Positions 34,929-44,017 of a stretch of 64,000 bases of DNA are shown here, in pieces (the stretch's first letter is position 1; the number at the start of each line of letters is the position of its first letter). Source of the stretch: Cordilura impudica (Eukaryota; Arthropoda; Insecta; Diptera; Scathophagidae); the NCBI GenBank assembly GCA_963682025.1, contig OY821521.1:191704575-191768574 (forward strand). The letters are read 5' to 3'. A program made the position numbers and the translations under genes. Under the pieces are notes generated by a model. The model did no database searches, had not been told where the DNA came from, and saw nothing but the letters and a program-made list of their open reading frames with translations.

Positions 34929-35160
34929 TTAATATTTAGTTGCGTTGCCTTTATTGGCAATAACGGTTACGCATAGTATTGGCATCGATTCAACTAAGTC
35001 CTGGCATCGTTTTAGAGGAATCTTGTTCCAGGACTCCTGAATGACTTCCAAAAGTGATTTGCTGCTGCTTGGCTTAGACGGATCAACTGCCATTTTAAAA
35101 TCAGCCCAAAGATTTTCTATGGGATTGTGGTCTTGTGACTGCACAGGCCAATCTTAAACG
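34929..35160 (-). pseudogene. Tc1-type transposase C-terminal fragment
   Basis: The frame reads QSQDHNPIENLWADFKMAV and ends CVTVIANKGNATKY. It contains the family's NPIENLW block with the catalytic Glu of a DD34E Tc1 transposase, followed by a normal-looking C-terminus of about 60 residues. Just upstream a stop interrupts the preceding DWP residues, then the satellite starts. The helix-turn-helix domains and both catalytic Asp residues are missing, so it is inactive. Confidence 0.85.
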
Positions 35161-35164
35161 TTCA

Positions 35165-36042
35165 ACAAATTTCTTTAATTCTTAATTTTTAACTTTTAAT
35201 TTTTAATTTTTATTTTTTAATTTTTAATTTTTAATTTTTAATTTTTAATTTTTAATTTTTAATTTTTAATTTTTAATTTTTAATTTTTAATTTTTAATTT
35301 TTAATTTTTAATTTTTAATTTTTAATTTTTAATTTTTAATTTTTAATTTTTAATTTTTAATTTTTAATTTTTAATTTTTTATTTTTAATTTTTAATTTTT
35401 AATTTTTAATTTTTAATTTTTAATTTTTAATTTTTAATTTTTAATTTTTAATTTTTAATTTTTAATTTTTAATTTTTAGTTTATAATTTTATATTTTTAA
35501 TTTTTAATTTTTTATTTTTAATTTTAAATTTTTAATTTTAAATTTTAAATTTTTAATTTGTAATTTTTAGTTTATAATTTTATATTTTTAATTTTTTATT
35601 TTTAATTTTTAATTTTTAATTTTTAATTTTTAATTTTTAATTTTTAATTTTTAATTTTTAATTTTTAATTTTTAATTTTTAATTTTTAATTTTTAATTTT
35701 TAATTTTTAATTTTTAATTTTTAATTTTTAATTTTTAATTTTTAATTTTTAATTTTTAATTTTTAATTTTTAATTTTTAATTTTTAATTTTTAATTTTTA
35801 ATTTTTAATTTTTAATTTTTAATTTTTAATTTTTAATTTTTAATTTTTAATTTTTAATTTTTAATTTTTAATTTTTAATTTTTAATTTTTAATTTTTAAT
35901 TTTTAATTTTTAATTTTTAATTTTTAATTTTTAATTTTTAATTTTTAATTTTTAATTTTTAATTTTTAATTTTTAATTTTTAATTTTTAATTTTTAATTT
36001 TTAATTTTTAATTTTTAATTTTTAATTTTTAATTTTTAATTT
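35165..36042. repeat. Heptamer satellite TTTTTAA inside the Tc1 element
   Basis: About 880 bp of nearly perfect TTTTTAA, with a short variant patch (TAGTTTATAATTT) duplicated near 35475 and 35565. It starts immediately after the truncated transposase and ends at the AAATATCAACATTGG junction. Confidence 0.92.
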
Positions 36043-37700
36043 AAATATCAACATTGGAAAAAGTTCCCACACCAATTTTTTGTTTTTGGAATAATAAGGA
36101 AAAGTGTCATAGTGGTGCTATTATTTTTTTCCTAACTGTATATTAGTTTGTAGTTAGGTAGTATATAAAACCTTGAGGTGATCTTGCGATGTTCTTCAGC
36201 GAAATTTGGATAGGCCGTCAAATAAATATAATTATTATGCGGGATCATTTTTAAAGGGTTGAATTATAAAAAAGAGTATACTTTTATGCGTTATTTGTTT
36301 TTCTCTCTATTTTATTTTTTTCCAAAAAAAAATGCAATTTCTCATTATTCTGCTTCGAAAAATTTTTTAATTTAATTTTTAATTTTTATTTTTATTTATT
36401 TTTAATTTTTAATTTTTAATTTTTAATTTTTAATTTTTAATTTTTTATTTTTAATTTTTAATTTTTAATTTTTAATTTTTAATTTTTAATTTTTAATTTT
36501 TAATTTTTAATTTTTAATTTTTAATTTTTAATTTTTAATTTTTAATTTTTAATTTTTAATTTTTAATTTTTAATTTTTAATTTTTAATTTTTAATTTTTA
36601 ATTTTTAATTTTTAATTTTTAATTTTTAATTTTTAATTTTTAATTTTTAATTTTTAATTTTTAATTTTTAATTTTTAATTTTTAATTTTTAATTTTTAAT
36701 TTTTAATTTTTAATTTTTAATTTTTAATTTTTAATTTTTAATTTTTAATTTTTAATTTTTAATTTTTAATTTTTAATTTTTAATTTTTAATTTTTAGTTT
36801 TTAATTTTTAATTTTTAATTTTTAATTTTTAATTTTTAATTTTTAATTTTTAATTTTTTATTTTTAATTTTTAATTTTTAATTTTAAATTTTTAATTTTT
36901 AAATTTTAATTTTAAATTTTAAATTTTTAATTTTTAGTTTTTAGTTTTTAAGTTTTAATTTTTAATTTTTCATTTTTATTTTTTAATTTTTAATTTTCAA
37001 TTTTTAATTTTAAATTTTAAATTTTAAATTTTAAATTTTAAATTTTAAATTTTAAATTTTAAATTTTAAATTTTAAATTTTTAATTTTAAATTTTAAATT
37101 TTTAATTTTTAATTTTTAATTTGTAATTTGTAATTTGTAATTTTTAATTTTTAATTTTTAATTTTTAATTTTTAATTTTTAATTTTTAATTTTAATTTTT
37201 AGTTTTTAGTTTTTAATTTTTAATTTTTTAATTTTTAGTTTTTAATTTTTAATTTTTTATTTTTAATTTTTGATTTTTAATTTTAAATTTTTAATTTTTA
37301 GTTTTTAATTTTTAGTTTATAATTTTTAATTTTTTATTTATAATTTTTAATTATTTATTTTAAATTTTTAATTTAAATATCAACATTGGAAAAAGTTCCA
37401 ACACCAATTTTTTGTTTTTGGAATAATAAGGAAAAGTGGCATAGTGGTGCTATTATTTTTTTCCTAACTGTATATTAGTTTGTAGTTAGGTAGTATATAA
37501 AACCTTGAGGTGATCTTGCGATGTTCTTCAGCGAAATTTGGATAGGCCGTCAAATAAATATAATTATTATGCGGGATCATTTTTAAAGGGTTGAATTATA
37601 AAAAAGAGTATACTTTTATGCGTTATTTGTTTTTCTCTCTATTTTATTTTTTTCCCAAAAAAAATGCAATTTCTCATTATTCTGCTTCGAAAAATTTTTT
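36043..37700. repeat. Large tandem duplication: 326-bp segment plus heptamer array
   Basis: Segment 36043-36368 (Tc1 right end plus about 230 bp of flank, with TTCTTCAGCGAAATTTGG and GCGGGATCATTTTTAAAGG) recurs almost identically at 37375-37700, offset 1332 bp. Only a few substitutions separate the copies. Each is preceded by a heptamer field; only the second is followed by unique DNA, so the duplicated unit is probably segment plus array. Confidence 0.9.
36369..37374. repeat. Heptamer satellite TTTTTAA, second array, more mixed at its right end
   Basis: About 1 kb of TTTTTAA heptamers. Perfect for the first 480 bp, then increasingly interspersed with TTTAAAT, TTTTTAG and TTTGTAA variants, including a patch of AAATTTT 7-mers near 37010-37080. 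Variant accumulation at an array edge is typical of satellites. Confidence 0.9.
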
Positions 37701-39237
37701 GTAATTAATATTTAATCTGCCCACTAACACAGTTTTAACATTAATGAAGGAAACTAAAAAAAAAACTTTCTACCATACATAAATATGTACTACATATAGC
37801 AACCATTAAGTCGGTACATATGAAAAATTATTTTACCCAAAAAAAAAGAAACAATGTAATTTGTTTTTATCTTACGTATGCTGACAACGTAAAGTGTCGT
37901 TCGTTGACTACCCTAAACATTTAAACAAAACTCAAAATTCACACAACAACTACAACGAAAAAGCACCAAAAAAAAAATACTGCATTATAGTTTTATGACA
38001 ATGTTTTATACATACTCATGGATATGGATATGAAAATGTAAATGTAAATATTTTTAAAAGGACGATGAGAAAAATGTGTATGTGTACGTCTGTCTGTATG
38101 TAAAAACTTAAGCATAATACAACTTATTTGAACCAAAGCTGCTAGCTTGTAAGGATGTATGTTTGTATGTTTAGTACTTTCGTTATAATTTCATATCGTT
38201 AAAATTAATAATTTATACAGTATTATATATGGTTAAGGCAACAAAATGAAAGTGTTTTAAGTAATATATGAGACGTAAGGGGGAACCCCCCCTCCCTGCA
38301 GCATAGCCAGGTATTGTGATATAAATTTAAAATTTTTAGTAAAACAGAAAAGTCGTTTTTTAATATTTAAAATAATATTTCTATTGTTTTAAAGTTTTAG
38401 CTTTGGTTAGCGTGCTAAGTTTATATAATCTATTGTTTTGAACCACATTAGAAAGAGGTTTTTTGCTGATTAGAATATAAACAAAAAACCCGTTAGCATA
38501 GATACAACATCACCAGACGCATTTCCGCATCCAGTCCTGTAATAGTAAAAATTATAACAATAACATAAAAACCGACTACTAAAATCCATGCTGCATGTTT
38601 TGCTTCATTGTCTAACAGACCACAATAGTATTTTTTGTTTTTTGTTCATGTTTGTGTTAAGAGGAGCACATAAATTCTTATTTAAGAAAAAAAAAAGCAT
38701 TAAAGTGGTTTTGTCTAAAATTAAGTACAAGGAAGTATAATTTTTTTGTGGCTTAAAAAATGTTTTCCTTGAATTTTAAATATTAAATTAAAAGAAAAAA
38801 ACAATTTAATATAAAAATGTAAAATATTTTAGGTGGAACAACATTAAATAAACTTAAAACTATTTTTTTTAACATAATTTAACAGGTTTCTGGAAAGAAC
38901 TGTGGAATTTTACAATTCTTCCGTTCTGTGAAGGTCTGTTAAGTTAATATTTTTCTTCAAAAGTCTGTTATATGTTTATTCTATAACTTTGGACGCTTTC
39001 TGTTAAGGTCAATAGAAAATGGAAATATATATTTTTCTTATGAAATTAATTTTTTTTTATTAAGACCCAAAATTATGTTTAGTTTTTATACTGCTTAACA
39101 TCAAATATTAACTTATACAATAACCAAAATGGAATAACCACATTTAACATTTTTCTACAAATGTCTGTTAAGCTAACATTTTTCTAGAAGTTTTATAAAA
39201 CGGTTGCATACTTTTAGGCTGTTTAATAAGTACTAGG
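37701..39237. other. Spacer with a relic of the TTAACAG foldback repeat
   Basis: Mostly unremarkable. At 38266-38325 there is a GC-rich patch with the small stem GGGGGAACCCCCC. From about 38890 to 39200 phrases TCTGTTAAGGTC, GTTAAGTTAATA and TGCTTAACATCAAATATTAA match the foldback element at 43318-43559, so a degraded copy of that family is present. Near 38508 there is a very short match to the Tigger relic (ATCACCAGACGCATT). Confidence 0.45.
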
Positions 39238-39239
39238 TT

Positions 39240-39870
39240 CGTTCAATATATCTTTTTGAGCAATAAGTTTTTAGCAAAAACAAATTTTATTTTTCAACAT
39301 AGTCTCCCCTGCTAGATCCAAACACTTTGTCCAACGTTTCGGCCAGATACTAGCCTAGCTTTTGTTTTATCAATAATTTCATCGTTGGAACTCAATCTAT
39401 TTTTTTATTTCGTTAGGTTTGGAAATTAGAAAAATTTACTGGGGGCTAAAACCAGAGAATATGGCGGAGGAGGTAGCAATTCTTAATATTTTGCTAAGGC
39501 AGCTACACACCTTTGTATTGTTTTGATCCCAAAGCACTTTCTTCTTGGCCATATGCCGTCGTTTTTTCTAAATCGTCATTGAATCTCTCCAATAAGTTGA
39601 CATAATATATTGTTTTTACCTTTGGAAGATAATAATACGCGGATTAAGCCACGTACATTCCAAGAATCTGTCGTCATGACCTTGTTGGCCGATAACACCA
39701 CATTGACCATCTTCGGCAATGGTTTTCCCGACGAAACCCATTGTTGAGACTGCTGATTGGTCTCCGTTATAAAACGGTGCAAACCTCATTCGTCTTGCGG
39801 TTGAAGAAAACCTACCACCCTTTTGAAAATGTCACACAATTACCTTCCTGATCTATTCTTTGAATAGTTG
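39240..39870 (-). pseudogene. Mariner-type transposase, C-terminal two-thirds, degenerate
   Basis: On the minus strand, split over frames, it reads ITETNQQSQQWVSSGKPLPK, then KVMTTDSWNVRGLI (mariner region between the first two catalytic Asp residues), a degraded KKKVLWDQN segment, then ELLPPPPYSLVLAPSKFF. The last corresponds to the family's Pro-Pro-Tyr-Ser-Pro-Asp-Leu-Ala-Pro block, where the third catalytic Asp would follow Leu. It ends in a WTKC-like tail. Several stops and frame changes and no clear terminal repeats are seen. Inactive; family assignment is from motif order. Confidence 0.75.
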
Positions 39871-39914
39871 CTAAACACAAAATTACTGAGGGAGTTTGCT
39901 CTAAGTTTGTGTAA

Positions 39915-40085
39915 ACACTCAAACCTGTTTTTGTGGGGTCTGGTTTTGTGAAACATTTTATTTGTGAGATTTGTTTTGTGCGTTTTTTGCGGTATTTGTA
40001 ATTCGAAATTTTCATATATCGCAAAGAAAAAAAGAACAAAACAAATCGCACTAATAAAAAATCGCACAAAAACGTGTTTGAGTGT
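39915..40085. mobile_element. Short inverted-repeat MITE, 171 bp
   Basis: Ends ACACTCAAACCTGTTTTTGTG-like on the left and, read inward, ACACTCAAACACGTTTTTG on the right; 19 of 21 end positions match. Internal phrases such as TTTGTGAGATTTG and GTGCGATTTG repeat. It lies just beyond the mariner relic. A clear target duplication could not be identified. Confidence 0.5.
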
Positions 40086-40352
40086 AGTTGACGAGAGCAG
40101 TAGTGTTTTTTAATCAGCTAGGAGAGAAGTTCAAAAAGAAGGGAAGGTTGTGCTATTGATCCGCCCTATACCCTGACTTTGACAAAAAATAATATTTTTA
40201 AGACCAAAAATCATTTTATAAAACCAACATTTTAGGTTTCTCTTCAGTGATTACTTTGGTGCCTACTATGAGCAACTTTCGGTTTTCGATTGTGGTCGAA
40301 TTAACTGATCGAACGAATTTTCATTTGGTATTATGGCGTAGATTAAATAAAA
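40086..40352. other. Spacer with possible mariner fragment
   Basis: Contains TTGATCCGCCCTATACCCTGAC at 40158, resembling the mariner Pro-Pro-Tyr-Ser-Pro-Asp coding block, but it is too short to call. A similar phrase occurs near 57314. Confidence 0.3.
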
Positions 40353-41048
40353 CTAGCCGATTCCAGCCCTCGAAATTCGAGTGAAAATTCTAGGAAATTT
40401 TATTTTTTCATTAAATAAAGACCCTAAAGGTATGGTGATCAATTATAGCCAATTCGCAAATCAACACAAAAAAACAAACTCATTTTTATTACAAATAAAT
40501 TAATAAATTTAATAAACACACAACTACCAATATCATCACTATGATCAAAAGAAGTCTGCTACAACACAACATTCAAAATGTCTAGGTCCAATTTTCATAA
40601 CAAGTTTATTTGCTTTTATAATTTTTAAAAATTATTCTCTTTTAACTTTCCATTTAAATTTTAGTAATTATGATTCATTTTCGAATAATATTTTGATTAT
40701 TAAAATGTAAATATGTAAATATAATTTCTCATTTTATCTTTTGTAATACGAGCGCATATGGTCTTGTTACCGGCGCCCTTTTTCCTATATTTTATGAATT
40801 TACTTTGTAAAATATTTTGTTAATAAATAAACAAATAATAAACACACACATAGCATTGTATGTATGTGTTAGTAGCAAATTTAAATGCAATATACTCAAA
40901 ATAAAGGCAAAAATTTAAAAATCCGTAAATCTGGAAAATATCTAAAAAGAAATACCTTTCAAATAATATACGTTTGGTCAAAATCGGGATAAAACGGTAG
41001 AACAAAACATCGGTCACAAGAAATCACCTAGCCTATTAATATTATAGA
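40353..41048 (-). mobile_element. Non-autonomous Helitron, copy H4, with ~310-bp internal insert
   Basis: 3' end CTAGCCGATTCCAGCC with the CTCGAAATTCGAG palindrome at the left; 5' end ATTATAGA at 41048 followed by T. Unlike other copies (about 370 bp) it is 696 bp, because about 310 bp (40529-40838) is inserted at the AAACACACA phrase. The insert is not repeated elsewhere in the window and contains a GC-richer patch (TTGTTACCGGCGCCC). Confidence 0.85.
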
Positions 41049-41053
41049 TAGCG

Positions 41054-41883
41054 CTATTGTGAATTTCACTCAATTGGATTATTCACAATAGTACATATTT
41101 ATCAGCTGGCACTATAAATAAACATTGTTTACAAATTTATTAAAGAAAAAAATAATCAATTATTTATTAACATGGAATTACGATTCTATGATCATCTGAT
41201 GAAGATAAACATTTTGGAAATGGATTCCACTACGTAAGTATGCGAAGTTCTAACAAGGGTGCCATTTGTTTACAGTTTTATACCAAATTTTCGACTGCAA
41301 GGAGACGTTTATGGAATTGCTGTCAACTACAGATGAACTGCTGCGGCAATGCACACTAGGCAGATCTATTTCATGAAATTAAAATAATTTACAACTTATA
41401 TTTTCAATAAGTTTTACAAACTGCCATCCAGCATCGAAATCAAAATTGTGTTCGATTGAAAATTCGTTGTACAACGAAATTTTCTACCGTGCTGCCGGCT
41501 CAGAATACGAATTTGACATTCGATTGTCGATGTTCGATAGCCAGCGAAGATCGAAGATCGAATGCAACTCATAATAAGGGCCTTTTATCATTTTAGCCAA
41601 ATCTTTTTCTCCGAGCCATTTTTTTTTAAGTTTTGCAATAGGAAACTCTGACGAATAGGCAGGATGAGACAGTTATTTATTTTTATTTTTTATTTATTTT
41701 TATTTTTTATTTATTTTTATTTATTTATTTTTCCGCTGCGAAAATAAATAAACATAATGCTACGGAAGACGGCAACGGCAATAATTTTTATTTTTGGTTT
41801 ACATTTGTTGTAGATTTTGCAATTTTTCGATTGTATTTAAAAAAAATATATTTTTTTATTCTTTTTCGCAAAATTCACAATAG
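41054..41883 (+). mobile_element. Candidate PIF/Harbinger-like element with a tiny-intron gene remnant
   Basis: CTATTGTGAATTT at 41054 is exactly inverted at 41871-41883. The left end also folds on itself (41054-41091). From ATG 41172 a frame MELRFYDHLMKINILEMDS meets GTAAGTATGC and a TTTACAG 35-40 bp later, then continues FYTKF; after a frame change it gives KETFMELLSTTDELLRQ. That pattern recalls the start of Harbinger transposases in flies, but is not certain. The rest is non-coding, with GAAGATCGAAGATCGA near 41550 and T-rich runs. No TWA duplication was found. Confidence 0.4.
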
Positions 41884-42021
41884 AACATATGTTTTTTGTT
41901 TACAAAATTAAAGAATTTTCATACAAATGTGGCAACGCTAAAAGTGAAAACGTAACAAAAATAAAATTATTTTTTTCCGCGTCGCTCTGCATTTTTTTTA
42001 CTGCACAAAATCGTATTATAA

Positions 42022-42742
42022 ACAAGAAAATTATAGTCGGTCTAGACCGACTATACGATACCCTTTATCATGGGTTTATAGACCCTATCTCTTAGGTCGA
42101 AGCAATAAGATATAGAAAATAAGCATAAACAAAATTTGAGTGAGATTGCAATTAATTTTGTTTGCCTTGGGATGTGAAAAAGTTCATATCGGATGCTATA
42201 TTTATATGGCGACTAGGTCGAGAAATGGACCGATCGTGACCATATTTAGTAAGGCCATTTTTTTCTGCAATGACATATGCAAAGCAAATTTGAGAATAAT
42301 ACGTGGAAGATTTTTCTTTTTTGACAGCTTTAAGTGAATATCGGGAATGAGCTTCATATGGGGACTATGACAAAATATTCTCCGATAGCGTTTATTTTTA
42401 ACTACTAAGAAATGGATGTAATAAACATAAACAAACGCAATTTGACCGAGATCTATATGAAAATTTGGATATTATAGCAATTTAAGTCGATTCCATAGGG
42501 GTCATTTGTATGGGGACTAGGTCTGAATATTCATATTTGCGAGCTGTAGTTTGATTACAAGGTTTACATGAACACAGACAGACGGACGGGCAGATCGACA
42601 GACGGACATCGCGAAATCGACTCGACTCAGAAAGTGATTCTGAGTCGATCGGTATAATAAAAGGGTCGAGGTCAAATATTTTTGGTAGTTACAAATATCA
42701 GCACAAAGTCATTATACCCTGACCATAGAGGTATAGGGTATA
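42022..42742 (+). mobile_element. DINE/Helentron-like element, family B, copy 1
   Basis: Starts ACAAGAAAATTATAGTCGG with the perfect palindrome AGTCGGTCTAGACCGACT and GATACCC. It contains repeated AAAAGTTCATATCGGATG and GGGGACTAGGTC phrases and the GACAGACGGACGGGCAGA microsatellite. It ends CCCTGACCATAGAGGTATAGGGTATAA. Same architecture as family A with unrelated body sequence. Frames inside it are fortuitous. Confidence 0.75.
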
Positions 42743-43317
42743 AAAACATAAAACGCAAAGAAAACGCTGAGGTTTTGTTTAAAATTAGATTTTGTAGGAC
42801 CAAATGTTGTTGCCAAATGTTGTTGAGTTTAGATTCCTAGAGACTCACCAATCTCACGCCCTTCCAATCTGCGATTATTCATTACTATATCCTAATGCCC
42901 AAATGACCTCATTTGGATGACCTGAATGGTCCTCATCAAAAACAATTGAAAGGGGGCGCCTTTCAATTCAGATGTTCAATATTAAATTGTTTACTAAGAA
43001 CGTTGATTCCCACTTTATTTTCGTTATTAGTTTTCTTTTTCTAAAGCTTTTTGCAAAAATAATACAAAAGTTGTTTTTGCCTTTAATTGACTGGCAATCA
43101 CGAATCAAATGAAGCAGTAGTCTGAATTTTTGAAGGTTGCCAATTGTGAAGTTGATTTTAACATAAAATTTAGAAATTTATTTTACCAGAACTAAGTTTT
43201 TATCGTAAAACTCTCATGAATTCAAAACATTTGCTTTAAAAAAAAAAAAAAATACTTGTTTTTTAGAAGCTCTAAATGGGAAATTTTAACTTAACAGTGA
43301 TTTGCAAAACGTTTATG
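42743..43317. other. Spacer, nothing recognised
   Basis: A direct repeat CCAAATGTTGTTG occurs at about 42800-42826. No frame or element end. Confidence 0.35.
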
Positions 43318-43559
43318 TGGTTATTCTATAACTTGTGTCATTTTCTGTTAAGGACTGTTAAGTTAATATTTGATGTTAAGCAGTAAAAAAAAAATTAAAC
43401 ATATTGTTGGGGCTTAATAAAATAATAAATTTCATAAGAAAAATATATTTTTAAATTTTTTATTGGATCATCTAAGTGTGTTTTATTTCTACACTGTTTA
43501 ACATCTAACTCTAACTTAACAGACCTTAACAGAAAGCCTCAAAAGTTATAGAATAACTA
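43318..43559. mobile_element. Foldback MITE of the TTAACAG family, 242 bp
   Basis: Left end TGGTTATTCTATAACTT and right end (inward) TAGTTATTCTATAACTT, followed on both sides by TTTCTGTTAAGG and CTGTTAAGTTA, giving arms of about 70 bp. No frame. Related sequence is at 38890-39200 and 46995-47565, so it is a family in this genome. Confidence 0.7.
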
Positions 43560-43667
43560 TATTAATGAAAGTAGAAAACGTTACCGTATAAACATAATAT
43601 ATCAAAATATATTCTCAAATATAAAATTTAAGAATTTTAGATCAAATTATTTTAAAATCAAATTCGC

Positions 43668-44017
43668 CTCTCGAATGCCCAAGTAGAGGTACCTACATGC
43701 AGATACGACAGCGCACACAACCGAAAACGCGCAGGGTAGCCAGTCGAACATATAATACCACTGCAAATTACAATGGTAACTTCCCCAACGCGTTAAACCA
43801 AAATGTTAGGGCAAACGCTCCAAATTTAAATTATAATCTACCATTCAGTACTACAACAAATGGTACTAATGGAAATAATAACACAAACAACATGTTTTCT
43901 ATTGAAGAAATAAAAGATCTTACGTTTGAACTGATTTCTAGACTAGGAAATTGCAAATCTAGAGAAGATCAGTTTAATGTTGTTACCGACCTAGCTTGTA
44001 AATTTCTTTTTCAATGA
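43668..44017 (+). pseudogene. LINE ORF1 C-terminus (nucleic-acid-binding protein), truncated
   Basis: The frame is open from the insertion junction (LECPSRGTYMQIRQR...) to TGA at 44015, about 115 residues. It begins where the last zinc knuckle of a Jockey ORF1 would be, passes an Asn/Thr-rich linker and ends with FSIEEIKDLTFELISRLGNC and CKFLFQ. That resembles the conserved C-terminal helix of Jockey-type ORF1 proteins. The knuckles and N-terminus are lost by 5' truncation. The stop overlaps the ORF2 start as ATGA, which suggests termination-reinitiation in the intact element. Confidence 0.75.

Larger units (their letters stand above)
34649..36138 (-). mobile_element. Tc1-like element with heptamer satellite in place of most of its transposase
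   Basis: The left terminal repeat is CAGCTGGGAAAAAAATAGCA (34649) and the right, read inward, is CAGTTAGGAAAAAAATAATA. Both continue with GCACCACT and are flanked by TA. A second internal copy of the GCACCACT end lies at 34834. The transposase C-terminus survives at the left; the remainder is replaced from about 35165 by TTTTTAA repeats. The right end is repeated at 37375-37470 by a local duplication, so the true outer end may be 37470. Confidence 0.75.

Noticed and set aside
38500..38530. Short match to the Tigger relic (ATCACCAGACGCATT)
   Set aside because: Too short and without supporting flanking similarity.
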